Assembly (NCBI GenBank): GCA_035525785.1
Contig: DATLDQ010000026.1
Span: 48,703 to 112,702, forward strand
Length of the DNA: 64,000 nt
Reading direction: 5' to 3'
From: CADEED01 sp035525785
GTDB taxonomy: Bacteria > Pseudomonadota > Gammaproteobacteria > Steroidobacterales > Steroidobacteraceae
Shown: one piece after another, positions 43,220-52,533 of the stretch
How positions within the stretch are numbered: position 1 is the first letter of the stretch
Layout: every line of letters begins with the position of its first letter
Notes under the pieces: generated by a model
Database searches by the model: none
Told to the model about the DNA's origin: nothing
What the model saw: the letters and a program-made list of their open reading frames with translations, nothing else
Made by a program: the position numbers and the translations under genes

Positions 43220-46200
43220 ATGACCGAGGTGACCCTTGACCAAGGAAGAGACGTAGCAACGTCGACCCACTGGGTCCGGCGTTCGATCCTCGTCATCTTC
43301 TGCCTTGGTCTGCTCGCGGCCATCGGCGCGGTGTTCACGCAGGTCATCGCCGCCCGGGTCCCCGAGCAGCGCGCCACGCTCGAGAAACTCATCACCGACC
43401 GCACCGGTCTCGCGGTGCGCTTCGACAACGTCCACTTCGCCTGGGGCATCGACGGCACCAGCGCCGTGTTCGAGCGCGTGGAGCTGACCGACCCGACGCG
43501 CGGCCGCGTGCGCGTCATCGCTCCCGAGCTGCGCGTCGAGTTCGATACCTGGGATTTCCTGCGTCACCAGCAGTTCTCGCTGGGCCACGTGACGCTGTCC
43601 TCGCCCGACATCGACATCATCGGCGACGCGGAACCGGACGTCCCCGTGCCCGCGCGTGCCTCCGCGCGGAACGCACAGCAACCCTCGCGCGCCGAAGACG
43701 AGGCCGCGCTGGTGCGCCGCTTCACCGCGTGGGCCGAGCTCATGCCCGTGGGCCGCGTCGAGGTCGAGGGAGCGCGCGTCCACCTGTACCGTCGCGGCGA
43801 GCGCGCGGCGCGCCACAACTTCACGTTGAGCCAGGCGCTGGTCAGCCGCGGCAGTCACAACTTCAGCGCGTTCGGCACTTTGCTGCTGTCGCAAGACATC
43901 GGCCAGTCGCTGTTCGTTTCCGCGAAGCTCGACCGCGTCGGCGACACAGGCGGAGTAGATGGCGAGCTGCGCGTGATCGCTCGCCGCGTGTTCCTCGACA
44001 AACTGTCGGCCGTGGCGGCGCGCGGGCGCGGCACCGTTGACGCGCGCCTGAGCCTGCGCCATGGCCGCATCCATGACGGCACCTGGCAGCTGAGCGCGCG
44101 TGAGCTGCAGCTCGCGCGCGGTACGCGCTTCGATCATTTCACGGTGCAAGGCAAACTCGCGCGTGTGGGGGATGACTTCGATCTCGAGTTCACCGACCTG
44201 CAGCTCACGCGTGGCGCGCGCCTCGAGCGGGCGCCGAAGCTCGCCGCTCGCGTGAGCCTTGCGCGGGGCACGATGCGGCCGGCACGCATCACGGCCAGCG
44301 CCGAGCGCGTGCCTTTCATGGCTGCCGAGTTCATCGCGGGCGCGCTCGCCCCCCGCCTCGAGATGCCACTCGACGCATCGGGATGGGCGGCTACGGCCGG
44401 CGAGCTGAGCCAATTGCGTTTCGATTCCCGCACGGGCGCGTTCACCGCACAGGTGACGGGCGCGGAGCTGCTGCGTGCCGCGGACCACGCGCGCGTCGGC
44501 AACCTGGCCGGCATTCTCGAGCTCGAAGGGGAGCAGGCGCGCGTCACCTTCGATGCGTCCCATGCTGCGCAGCTGCAGCTTGGCGCTGCGCCGCCGCGGG
44601 ACCTGAGACTCGCGGGCGCATTGTCCTTCGACACCGGAAGTGGTTCCCCCGAGCTCGACATCGAGGCGCTGCGCCTGCAAAGCGGTGACACGGTGGTCGG
44701 TGCCGATGGGCGCTGGGGTACGGATGGTCGCAAGCCGCTGCTCATCGAGGTCACGGCGCTGGACCGATCGTTGCTCGGCGATGCCTGGACGCTGCTTGCG
44801 CTCGATCCGCTGCCGCACCTGGCCGATCTCCACGAAGGCCGCATCGTCACGGGCAAACTGACTCTCCAGTCGAAGGACGACGCCGGCAGTCGCGTCGTCG
44901 ACTGGCCGCATTCCCGCGGATCCCTCGAGCTCGCCGACCTCGCCAGCACCGGCGCGGACGTGCCGCGGCTGCTCGCGGCGGGCGGCAAGCTCGATTTCAC
45001 GCGTGGCGGAGCGCAGCTGCGCCTCACTACCGGAGCCATCGAGGACCTGCAGATCACCGATGCGCGTATCGACTGGCCGCGCATCGGCGCGCCGCGCCTG
45101 CGGGCGTCGGCGCAGGGCGATCTGCGTTCGCCGTTGCTGCGTCGCGTACTCGACGAGCACGGTCTCGACAAACTGGCTGGCAATGTGTCGCTCGAAGCGG
45201 AGGCGCGCAACGAGGCCGCGCTGCGCAACCCAGAGAGCTGGCGCGTCACGGCGCGGCTCAGCAACGCCTCCCTCCCGCTCGCCGCGGACCTGCCGCCGGT
45301 CGAGAAGATATCCGGTACCGTGCGTCTCGCCGCCGGCGAGTTGCGCGGCCTCGAACTCTCGGGCAACTGGCTTGGCGGTCCGGTGCAGATCGAAACGCGG
45401 CGCGCCGGCACCCGCGGCATCACCTCCGCGAGCGTCAACGGCGTCGCGGACCCCGCGCCCCTGCTCCGGTTGTTAGGCCATGCCGAGGCCGCGACCCAGG
45501 TGAATGGCCAGCTCGCCTGGAGCGGTGAGCTCCGTAGAAAGGAAACCAGCGGTGAGCTCCGTAGACAGGAAACCAGCGGCGCACCCGGCTCCTGGCAGCT
45601 GACGCTGGGCGCCAACCTCGCGGGCGTCGAGAGCCGCCTGCCCGAACCCTTCGACAAGATGCGCGCGCGACAGATCGCGTTGACCGCGCAGCTGCATTTC
45701 GACGCGCGCGGCATTCAGGACTTCGAAATCGGCAGTGGCCGCGACGCGATCCGCGGCCGGGTGCATGAAGGCGTGACCGAGGCGCGGTTCGACGTGCAAG
45801 GCGTCGCGGGTGCGCTGCGCGCTGGCGCAGTCGCGCAGCCGCGCGTCGACATCGACAAGCTCGATCTCAAACGCGCGCCGGCGGTGCTGGCCGCGGCGGG
45901 CGCGCTTCTGCCCAAGGACGGCGATCTCGTGGTCGACGTCGCCGAACTGCGCCATGCGAATCGCGCGTTGGGTGCGCTCGAAGCGACGCTCGCGCGCAAT
46001 GGCAATGGCGTCGAGTTTTCGCTCGAATCCACCGGCGGTTCGCCGCATGAGGTCAGCGCCACCGGCCACTGCTCGCCAGGCGAGCGCTGCCAGATGGAAT
46101 TCACGGTCAAGACGCGCGAGCTGCCGATGCTGCTGGGCGATACCAGGCTTCCGGCGGAGTGGCCGACGCAGTCGCTGCGCGCCTCGGGGGAGCTCGCCTG

Positions 46201-46573
46201 GCGCGGCGAGGATGACGTGGTGCGCGCGCTCACCGGCAGCTTCGAGCTCGAAACCGGGGGCGCCGACGATTCGCACCAGCTCATGGCCAGCGCCGTCCTT
46301 GCCGATGGCCAGATCGAGCTCACGGACGTGCAGGGCACCGGGCCGGAGGCCGACCAGCTGTTCCGCGGCAGTGGCCGGGTGGGGTTGGTGGCGCGCACCT
46401 ACGACGTCACGATCGACTACGAAACGGTGTCGCTGGCGGCCAGCGCCGTGCCCACGCCCGCACGCGTGCGCCTGTCGCGCGCGTGGTCATCATTGCGAGG
46501 CTCGGTGGCGCGCAAGGGCTGGACCGAAACGACGCCCGCCCGCCGGGTGCAATGGCACGGTTCCTGGGAGTAG
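43220..46573 (+). CDS. yhdP: YhdP-family AsmA-like envelope protein
   Basis: Large inner-membrane protein of the AsmA/TamB-like bridge group implicated in phospholipid transport to the outer membrane. One N-terminal helix (ILVIFCLGLLAAIGAVF, residues about 28-44) precedes a repetitive periplasmic beta domain with LTDRTGLAVRFDNVHFAW-type starts. The product is 1117 residues, shorter than the about 1270 of E. coli. A 27-bp tandem duplication at 45521-45574 adds SGELRR(K/Q)ET twice. It lies between rng and the nitrilase gene, as in related genomes. Confidence 0.92.
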   Translation: MTEVTLDQGRDVATSTHWVRRSILVIFCLGLLAAIGAVFTQVIAARVPEQRATLEKLITDRTGLAVRFDNVHFAWGIDGTSAVFERVELTDPTRGRVRVIAPELRVEFDTWDFLRHQQFSLGHVTLSSPDIDIIGDAEPDVPVPARASARNAQQPSRAEDEAALVRRFTAWAELMPVGRVEVEGARVHLYRRGERAARHNFTLSQALVSRGSHNFSAFGTLLLSQDIGQSLFVSAKLDRVGDTGGVDGELRVIARRVFLDKLSAVAARGRGTVDARLSLRHGRIHDGTWQLSARELQLARGTRFDHFTVQGKLARVGDDFDLEFTDLQLTRGARLERAPKLAARVSLARGTMRPARITASAERVPFMAAEFIAGALAPRLEMPLDASGWAATAGELSQLRFDSRTGAFTAQVTGAELLRAADHARVGNLAGILELEGEQARVTFDASHAAQLQLGAAPPRDLRLAGALSFDTGSGSPELDIEALRLQSGDTVVGADGRWGTDGRKPLLIEVTALDRSLLGDAWTLLALDPLPHLADLHEGRIVTGKLTLQSKDDAGSRVVDWPHSRGSLELADLASTGADVPRLLAAGGKLDFTRGGAQLRLTTGAIEDLQITDARIDWPRIGAPRLRASAQGDLRSPLLRRVLDEHGLDKLAGNVSLEAEARNEAALRNPESWRVTARLSNASLPLAADLPPVEKISGTVRLAAGELRGLELSGNWLGGPVQIETRRAGTRGITSASVNGVADPAPLLRLLGHAEAATQVNGQLAWSGELRRKETSGELRRQETSGAPGSWQLTLGANLAGVESRLPEPFDKMRARQIALTAQLHFDARGIQDFEIGSGRDAIRGRVHEGVTEARFDVQGVAGALRAGAVAQPRVDIDKLDLKRAPAVLAAAGALLPKDGDLVVDVAELRHANRALGALEATLARNGNGVEFSLESTGGSPHEVSATGHCSPGERCQMEFTVKTRELPMLLGDTRLPAEWPTQSLRASGELAWRGEDDVVRALTGSFELETGGADDSHQLMASAVLADGQIELTDVQGTGPEADQLFRGSGRVGLVARTYDVTIDYETVSLAASAVPTPARVRLSRAWSSLRGSVARKGWTETTPARRVQWHGSWE
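45521..45574. repeat. 27-bp in-frame tandem duplication in yhdP
   Basis: Units 45521-45547 and 45548-45574 differ at one base (A to C, Lys to Gln). The unit carries nine residues. A third partial AGCGG copy follows, suggesting slippage. Confidence 0.9.
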
Positions 46574-46587
46574 CCGACAATACCGCG

Positions 46588-47406
46588 GTGAAGATCGCCG
46601 CCATCCAGATGACCACGAGCCACGAGATCGAGGCGAATCTCGAGGCGGCCGGGCATCACCTGGCGGAGGCCGCCCGACAGGGTGCCGTCCTGGCCGCGCT
46701 ACCCGAGAATTTCGCCTTCATGGGCAAGGACAGCGGCGACAAGCGCGCCATCGCCGAGCCCGATGGCGCAGGGCGCATCCAGAACTTCCTTGCAGACACG
46801 GCCAGGCGCCTCAAGATATGGATCGTCGGCGGCACGGTCCCTCTACGTCACGGGGGTCAGGACGCCGATGGCCGCGTGGCTGCCGCCTGCCTGGTCTACA
46901 AATCCGACGGACAGCGGGCTGCCCGTTACGACAAGATGCACCTGTTCGACGTGGACGTCCCCAACAGCGCCGAATCGCACCGCGAGTCGGCGCACACGGT
47001 GCCGGGCCGCGAGCCACGGATCGTCGACACGCCCGCGGGCAAGCTCGGGCTCGCGGTGTGCTACGACATGCGCTTCCCGGAGCTGTTCCGGGTACTGTCG
47101 GGCCAGGGCGCGGAGCTGTTCGTGGTGCCCTCGGCGTTCACGGTGCCTACCGGGCGCGCGCACTGGGAGACGCTGCTGCGCGCGCGGGCCATCGAAAACC
47201 TCTGCGCACTGGTCGCGCCGGCGCAGTGGGGCGTGCATTCGAACGGGCGCGAGACCTACGGTGATTCGATGATCATCGATCACTGGGGCAAGGTGCTGGC
47301 GCGCATGCCGGAGGGCACCGGGTGCGTGGTGGCCGATATCGATGCGGCCGGGCGCATGGAAGCGCGGGCGCGCTTCCCTTCACTCGAGCATCGAACGATC
47401 TATTAG
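46588..47406 (+). CDS. Carbon-nitrogen hydrolase, Nit2/omega-amidase-like
   Basis: Nitrilase-superfamily amidase of 272 residues from the GTG at 46588 (VKIAAIQM). An ATG at 46552 is in frame but would add 12 residues that overlap yhdP. The triad is Glu40 (LPENF), Lys116 (YDKMH) and Cys158 (AVCYDMRFP). Relatives in this cluster repair deaminated glutathione or act as omega-amidases. It is tied to tldD 11 bp downstream. Confidence 0.92.
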   Translation: MKIAAIQMTTSHEIEANLEAAGHHLAEAARQGAVLAALPENFAFMGKDSGDKRAIAEPDGAGRIQNFLADTARRLKIWIVGGTVPLRHGGQDADGRVAAACLVYKSDGQRAARYDKMHLFDVDVPNSAESHRESAHTVPGREPRIVDTPAGKLGLAVCYDMRFPELFRVLSGQGAELFVVPSAFTVPTGRAHWETLLRARAIENLCALVAPAQWGVHSNGRETYGDSMIIDHWGKVLARMPEGTGCVVADIDAAGRMEARARFPSLEHRTIY

Positions 47407-47417
47407 CAGGAGTTCTC

Positions 47418-48878
47418 GTGAACGCAGTAGTCAAGGACAACGTCGAGCCGCTGGCCATTGCCCGGGAGCTCATCCTGCGGCCGGGCGGTCTCGACGAGTC
47501 GCGGCTCGACAGCGCGCTGTCGCAGGTCATGTCGAGCTCGATCGACGCCGCGGACCTGTACTTCCAGCTGTCCCGCGAGGAGAGCTGGGCGCTCGAGGAC
47601 GGCATCGTCAAGGAAGGCAGCGCCAGCATCGAGCAGGGCGTCGGCGTGCGCGCGCTCGCCGGCGAGAAGACCGGCTTCGCGTATTCCGACGAGATCGTGC
47701 TCCCGGCGCTCGAAGAAGCGTCACGCGCCGCGCGCGCCATCGCGCTGCGGGGGTCGGACCGCAGCGTGCAGTCGGTGCTGCCGTCCATCGGCCACAGCCT
47801 CTATCTACCCGTCGACCCGGTGTCCAGTTTCTCGTCGAGCGAGAAGGTGGCCTGGCTCGAGCGAGTCGACCGCGAAACACGCAAGATGGATCCGCGGGTC
47901 CAGCAGGTGATGGCGAGCGTGGTCGCCGTGCACGAGGTCATGCTGGTCGCCAACAGCGAGGGGCACCTCGCCGCCGACGTGCGGCCGCTGGTGCGATTCA
48001 ACGTGTCGGTCATCGTCGAGCAGGATGGCCGTCGCGAACAGGGTTACGCCGGTTCGGGCGGGCGCTTCACGCTGCCGGAACTCGTGCACGGCGACAAGCC
48101 GTTGCAGCTGGCGCGCGAGGCCGTACGCCAGGCGCTGGTCAATCTCGACGCCATCCCGGCGCCCGCCGGCCCCATGACGGTGGTACTCGGCGCTGGCTGG
48201 CCGGGCATCCTGTTGCACGAGGCGATCGGTCACGGCCTCGAGGGCGATTTCAATCGCAAGGGCACCTCGGCGTTCGCCGGGCGCATCGGCGAACGCGTCG
48301 CCTCGGAACTGTGCACGATTGTCGACGACGGCACTCTCTCGCGCCGCCGCGGTTCGCTCAACATCGACGACGAAGGCACGCCCACCCAGTGCACCACGCT
48401 CATCGAAAACGGCGTGCTCAAAGGCTATCTGCAGGACAAGATGAACGCGCGCCTCACCGGCACACGATCCACCGGAAACGGGCGCCGTGAGTCGTTCGCG
48501 CACATCACGTTGCCGCGCATGACCAACACGTACATGCGTCCGGGCAAGTCCGACCCCGGTGAAATCATTGCTTCCGTACAGAAGGGCATTTACGCCGTGA
48601 ACTTCGGCGGCGGCCAGGTGGACATCACCTCGGGCAAGTTCGTGTTCTCCGCGAGCGAGGCCTATCTCATCGAGAACGGCAAGCTGGGCGCGCCCATCAA
48701 GGGCGCCACGTTGATCGGCAATGGGCCCGACGTGCTCACGCGAGTGTCGATGGTGGGCAATGACCTCAAGCTCGACGACGGCGTCGGTACCTGCGGCAAG
48801 GAAGGGCAGAGCGTGCCGGTCGGCGTCGGTCAGCCCACGCTGCGCGTGGACAACCTTACCGTGGGCGGCACCGGCTGA
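47418..48878 (+). CDS. tldD: Metalloprotease TldD
   Basis: Subunit of the TldD/TldE zinc protease that clips modified peptides. GTG at 47418 follows CAGGAG and gives 486 residues. The zinc motif HEAIGHGLEGD (HExxxH) is intact, and the C terminus has GTCGKEGQSVPVGVGQPTL. Its partner pmbA lies 4.2 kb downstream, separated by the small-protein locus and the purEK region. Confidence 0.96.
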   Translation: MNAVVKDNVEPLAIARELILRPGGLDESRLDSALSQVMSSSIDAADLYFQLSREESWALEDGIVKEGSASIEQGVGVRALAGEKTGFAYSDEIVLPALEEASRAARAIALRGSDRSVQSVLPSIGHSLYLPVDPVSSFSSSEKVAWLERVDRETRKMDPRVQQVMASVVAVHEVMLVANSEGHLAADVRPLVRFNVSVIVEQDGRREQGYAGSGGRFTLPELVHGDKPLQLAREAVRQALVNLDAIPAPAGPMTVVLGAGWPGILLHEAIGHGLEGDFNRKGTSAFAGRIGERVASELCTIVDDGTLSRRRGSLNIDDEGTPTQCTTLIENGVLKGYLQDKMNARLTGTRSTGNGRRESFAHITLPRMTNTYMRPGKSDPGEIIASVQKGIYAVNFGGGQVDITSGKFVFSASEAYLIENGKLGAPIKGATLIGNGPDVLTRVSMVGNDLKLDDGVGTCGKEGQSVPVGVGQPTLRVDNLTVGGTG

Positions 48879-48970
48879 GCGACCGCGAGGCCGCGCGACC
48901 TGCGTGCTCGCGGGAGCGTGAGATACACGCCGGCGGTAACCAGCGGCACGAGCATCGCGATCGTATTCAT
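48830..48970 (-). CDS. Possible small membrane protein antisense to the tldD end
   Basis: 46 codons on the minus strand with a hydrophobic N terminus (MNTIAMLVPLVTAGVYL) followed by basic residues. It overlaps the tldD 3' end by 49 bp and has no strong ribosome site. A translated peptide is possible but poorly supported. The rest of 48879-49312 holds no convincing gene. Confidence 0.25.
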   Translation of the reverse strand: MNTIAMLVPLVTAGVYLTLPRARRSRGLAVAQPVPPTVRLSTRSVG

Positions 48971-49202
48971 GTCATCACTCTTGTGGGACCAGGTGCGGGT
49001 CGGCTTGCCCGGCGATTCCTGCACGATCGCACGAGAATTCGAATTAGCGCTGATTCGCGCGCTGGCTCACTATCACGAAGCGCGGTCGACAGGGATGTCG
49101 TCAATGTGCGTCAGCATTTTGTAGCGAAGGGATTCGCGCCGCGCCTACACATCTATCAGACGCGAACATAATGAAGTGCGCGTTTTGCGACATTGGAAAC
49201 AG

Positions 49203-49218
49203 TGTGATCCGCGGCACA
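49203..49218 (+). promoter_or_regulatory. CRP-like site before small-protein gene
   Basis: TGTGA-N6-GCACA matches the CRP palindrome TGTGA-N6-TCACA at nine of ten informative bases. It lies 94 bp before the ATG at 49313 in a 434-bp stretch (48879-49312) that otherwise shows no clear gene. No good -10 was found at the expected spacing, so activity is uncertain. Confidence 0.4.
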
Positions 49219-49312
49219 TCATCCCTGCCATATGCGCCAGCAAACTGTTCCCACTTACCCGGAGGCCTACACCAGGCCTGCATCAGCAATCCCAGAGCGG
49301 AGTATTCAAAAA

Positions 49313-49486
49313 ATGCGCAACGACACGGCAGCGAGCGGCGAATTCCGGATCAACCTTCCCGCGGATGTGATCGCGGAGATGCGCCGCAACCCCGCTTCCA
49401 GCCCGCGCACGAGCATGCAGGTCGACGGGTTCCGCCCCGGTTTCTTCGGGCGCCTGCTCGGCATCTTCACCGGTCGCCGCCGCTAG
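49313..49486 (+). CDS. Small protein of 57 residues
   Basis: The ATG follows GGAG and the product reads RNDTAASGEFRINLPADVI at the N terminus, ending in a hydrophobic-basic tail FFGRLLGIFTGRRR that could insert in a membrane surface. No family is recognised. Support is a ribosome site, a strong terminator 15 bp after the stop and a CRP-like site upstream. A longer start at 49232 exists but lacks a ribosome site. Confidence 0.5.
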   Translation: MRNDTAASGEFRINLPADVIAEMRRNPASSPRTSMQVDGFRPGFFGRLLGIFTGRRR

Positions 49487-49501
49487 GACACGACTCCAAC
49501 A

Positions 49502-49539
49502 AAAAGGCGCGCGGGTCTTGCGACCTGCGCGCCTTTTTT
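49502..49539. terminator. Bidirectional Rho-independent terminator
   Basis: A 14-bp stem with one G-T pair and a TTGC loop, flanked by A-run on the left and T-run on the right, so it can end transcripts from both the small protein gene (+) and the ExeA-FHA gene (-). Confidence 0.9.
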
Positions 49540-49565
49540 CATGGCTGCGCCATGAGCGAACCGGG

Positions 49566-50861
49566 TCAGCGGGCGCCGGCCGCGCCTTCCGACGACGCAT
49601 CCTCGTCGCCATCTTCATTGGCCGCGCCTTCATCGAGCCTCGGCAGGTCGTCGTGCGTATCCGCGAGATGCTCGCCGACGCCGTCGATGTACAGGATCTC
49701 ATGCTGGCCCATGGTCACCACGTCGCCGTCGCGCAGCGTATGCCTGCGCACGCGCTTGCCGCCGACCATGATGCCGTTGGTGCTGTTGAGGTCCTCGATC
49801 ACGGAGATCCCGTCGCTGCCGGTGACCACCTGGCAGTGATGCCGGCTGATGAATTTGCTGTCGATCTGCAGGTCGTTGTCGGGCGTGCGGCCGACCACCT
49901 TGCGGCCGGCAACGAGATGCAGCTCGGCGACGGTCTTGCCGTCCGTCGACAGCACCATCTTCGCCAGGGCCTTCGGGGCGCGATCGCCGGTGGCGGACGC
50001 GCCGTTCGCCAGCGACAGCGCCTTGGTGATCATGGTGTTCGAGCGTGCGGCGAACTCCACCCATTGCAGCTCGCTCACGGCCGACTGCACGTCCTGCAGC
50101 GTGACCACGTCGCGGTCTTCGTTGAACGCCGCCATCATGGCGGTATCGCACAGCGTGTTGACCAGGCGCGGCACGCCGCCGGAGTACCTGTAGAGCTCGG
50201 GGAATGTGTCCTCGGTGAAAATCTCGCGGCCTTCGGCGCCGGCGATTTCGAGGCGATGCTTCACGTAGGAGCGCAGGTCCTCACGCGACAGCGCGCCCAG
50301 GTGGAAGCGCAGGCGCACGCGTTGCGCGAGCTGGATGAGCTCGGGTGAATCCATCTTCTCGTTGAGCTCGGGCTGACCGGCGAGGATGATGCGCAGCACC
50401 TTTTCCTTGGTCGACTCGATGCCCGAGAGCAGGCGGATCTCCTCGAGCACCTTGAGAGACAGGTTCTGCGCCTCATCGATGATGAGGAGAACCTTGCGGC
50501 CGGCGGCGTACTGCTCGATGAGGAAGCTGTTGAGCGTGGCTATCAACTCGGCCTTCTTCATCTTGAAGGGCGAGAAGCCGAACTGCACCAGCACCGACTG
50601 CAGGAATTCGACCGCGGTCACCTGGGTCTGGTTGATCTGCGCGATCACCACGTCCGAATCTAGCTGGCGGAGGAAACTTTCGATGAGCGTGGTCTTGCCG
50701 GAGCCGATCTCGCCGGTGATGACCACGAAGCCATCCGTGAACCAGATGGTGGATTCCATGTACGCCTTGGCGCGTGCATGGGCACGTGAGAGGAACAGGA
50801 ACTGGGGGTCCGGGCTCAGCCGGAACGGCAGCTCACGAAGTTTGAAGCTCTCGATGTACAT
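49566..50861 (-). CDS. ExeA/GspA-type AAA ATPase fused to a C-terminal FHA domain
   Basis: 431 residues. The N-terminal part is a GspA/ExeA-like AAA ATPase: Walker A GEIGSGKT (50-57), Walker B LLIIDEAQ (125-132), sensor AGQPEL. Residues about 303-394 form an FHA phosphothreonine-binding domain with GR (324-325), SRHH (339-342) and NSTNG (359-363), then an acidic tail. ExeA proteins normally carry a peptidoglycan-binding domain or none and help place secretin complexes. The FHA fusion implies a phospho-dependent role. No secretion genes are nearby. Confidence 0.88.
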   Translation of the reverse strand: MYIESFKLRELPFRLSPDPQFLFLSRAHARAKAYMESTIWFTDGFVVITGEIGSGKTTLIESFLRQLDSDVVIAQINQTQVTAVEFLQSVLVQFGFSPFKMKKAELIATLNSFLIEQYAAGRKVLLIIDEAQNLSLKVLEEIRLLSGIESTKEKVLRIILAGQPELNEKMDSPELIQLAQRVRLRFHLGALSREDLRSYVKHRLEIAGAEGREIFTEDTFPELYRYSGGVPRLVNTLCDTAMMAAFNEDRDVVTLQDVQSAVSELQWVEFAARSNTMITKALSLANGASATGDRAPKALAKMVLSTDGKTVAELHLVAGRKVVGRTPDNDLQIDSKFISRHHCQVVTGSDGISVIEDLNSTNGIMVGGKRVRRHTLRDGDVVTMGQHEILYIDGVGEHLADTHDDLPRLDEGAANEDGDEDASSEGAAGAR

Positions 50862-50918
50862 CCCAGCGCGGGATATTACGGTAAAGCCTCGTTCCGGGCT
50901 CGAATAGCACCCCCCGGG

Positions 50919-52028
50919 TTACCGAACTGCGAGCCAGGTCTCTCGATCTACCTTTGTTAACACCTTGAATGCCCGGCGATCGCGGGCCTTCGCGGTGCTG
51001 TCGCACAGGGTCAGATGGCCGAGCTTTCGGCCAGGCCGGGCGGATTTGCCGTAGTCATGCCAATGCAATCCGGGTTCCCGCAGCAGCGGTTCCCGTGTCG
51101 GCATCTGGCCTACAAGATTGATCATCGCCGAGTGACCGCGCGCCCTGGTGCTGCCGAGCGGCAGGCCCGCGATGGCGCGCACGTGATTCTCGAACTGGCT
51201 GGTTTCGGCGCCTTCGATCGTCCAGTGGCCGGAGTTGTGGACGCGTGGCGCCATCTCGTTGGCGATGAGCTTGCCGCGCTTCACGAAGAACTCGATGGTG
51301 AGCACGCCGACGTACTGGAAGTGCTCGAGCAGCTTGCGCGCCGCGCGTTGCGCCTGCCGGGCGAGCGCCGCGTTGCCATAGGGCGCGCGCGTGAGACGCA
51401 GGATGCCCTCGCGGTGCACGTTGAGATTGAGTGGATAGAACACCACGGCGCCGTCCAGGCCGCGCACCGCGATGACCGAGACTTCGGCGTCGAAGGGCAC
51501 GAGGTTCTCGTACAGCAGCGACGCCTTGCCCAGAGCATCCCAGGCCTTGTCGAGATCGGCGGGGTTGCGCAGCACGAACTGCCCCTTGCCGTCGTAACCC
51601 AGCCGCCGCGTCTTGAGCACGCCGGGCAGGCCGATGGTGCGCACCGCCATCTCGAGGGATTCGCGTGAATCGACGGCCGCGTATTTCGTCGTGGGGATGC
51701 CCAGGAGCTCGAACGAGCGTTTCTCGGTGAGCCGGTCCTGCGCGGCGGCGAGGGCCCGCAATGGCGGCGAGATGCGCGCTCGGTCGGCCGGCAGCGCCTC
51801 GAGCGCATCGACCGGCACGTTCTCCCAGTCGAAGGTGACGACCTCGCAGCGCTGCGCGAGCTGGCCTAACAACGTACGGTCATCGAGCGCCCCCGCGAGC
51901 AGCGGCGCGACCTGGCCGCCGGGCGTGCCGGCATCCTTGTCGAGGAACAGGAAGTCGAGCCCGAGTGGATAGCCGGCGAGGACCATCATGCGGCCGAGCT
52001 GGCCGGCGCCGACGATGCCTATGGTCAT
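50919..52028 (-). CDS. purK: N5-carboxyaminoimidazole ribonucleotide synthase
   Basis: ATP-grasp enzyme of purine synthesis that carboxylates AIR with bicarbonate. The start at 52028 gives 369 residues beginning MTIGIVGAGQLGRMM, the family N terminus; the longer upstream open frame overlaps purE and is discarded. PRVHNSGHWTIEGAETSQFE is characteristic. It follows purE by 10 bp. Confidence 0.96.
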   Translation of the reverse strand: MTIGIVGAGQLGRMMVLAGYPLGLDFLFLDKDAGTPGGQVAPLLAGALDDRTLLGQLAQRCEVVTFDWENVPVDALEALPADRARISPPLRALAAAQDRLTEKRSFELLGIPTTKYAAVDSRESLEMAVRTIGLPGVLKTRRLGYDGKGQFVLRNPADLDKAWDALGKASLLYENLVPFDAEVSVIAVRGLDGAVVFYPLNLNVHREGILRLTRAPYGNAALARQAQRAARKLLEHFQYVGVLTIEFFVKRGKLIANEMAPRVHNSGHWTIEGAETSQFENHVRAIAGLPLGSTRARGHSAMINLVGQMPTREPLLREPGLHWHDYGKSARPGRKLGHLTLCDSTAKARDRRAFKVLTKVDRETWLAVR

Positions 52029-52038
52029 GAATTGCAGG

Positions 52039-52533
52039 TCATGCGGGCTTTGACGGGTCCGGATTGCCCAGCACTTTCGCGGTCTGGTCGGCGCGGAACT
52101 GCTTGAGGGCGCCGTCGATCTCGGGGCGCTTGTTGGCGAGGATGGCCGCGGCCGCGAGGCCCGCGTTCGTCGCGCCCGCGACGCCGATGGCGAACGTGGC
52201 CACCGGAATGCCCGCCGGCATCTGCACGATGGACAGCAGCGAATCGAGGCCGTTGAGTGCCTTGGATTGCACCGGCACACCCAGCACCGGCAGCGTGGTC
52301 TTGGCGGCCACCATGCCCGGTAGATGGGCCGCGCCGCCGGCGCCGGCGACGATCACTTCGATGCCGCGGTCCTGCGCCGAGGAAGCGTATTCGAACAGCA
52401 GGTCGGGCGTGCGATGCGCCGAAACCACGCGGGTCTCATAGGGAACCTTGAGCTTGTCGAGCGCCTCGGCCGCGGCGCGCATGGTGTCCCAGTCGGACGT
52501 CGAACCCATGATGATGCCGACCAGTGGTTTCAT
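52039..52533 (-). CDS. purE: N5-carboxyaminoimidazole ribonucleotide mutase
   Basis: Converts N5-CAIR to CAIR, directly after PurK. 164 residues with IIMGSTSDWDTM and SAHRTPDLLFEYA, the substrate-binding motifs of class I PurE. Its start overlaps the darP stop (ATGA), so darP-purE-purK is one minus-strand operon. Confidence 0.96.
   Translation of the reverse strand: MKPLVGIIMGSTSDWDTMRAAAEALDKLKVPYETRVVSAHRTPDLLFEYASSAQDRGIEVIVAGAGGAAHLPGMVAAKTTLPVLGVPVQSKALNGLDSLLSIVQMPAGIPVATFAIGVAGATNAGLAAAAILANKRPEIDGALKQFRADQTAKVLGNPDPSKPA

Noticed and set aside
43148..45160. 670-codon open frame antisense to yhdP
   Set aside because: Low-complexity Arg/Gln/His-rich product overlapping a recognised gene; no ribosome site.
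49171..49839. 222-codon frame through the small-protein locus and terminator
   Set aside because: It crosses a strong terminator and overlaps the ExeA-FHA gene; the Cys-containing start is fortuitous.
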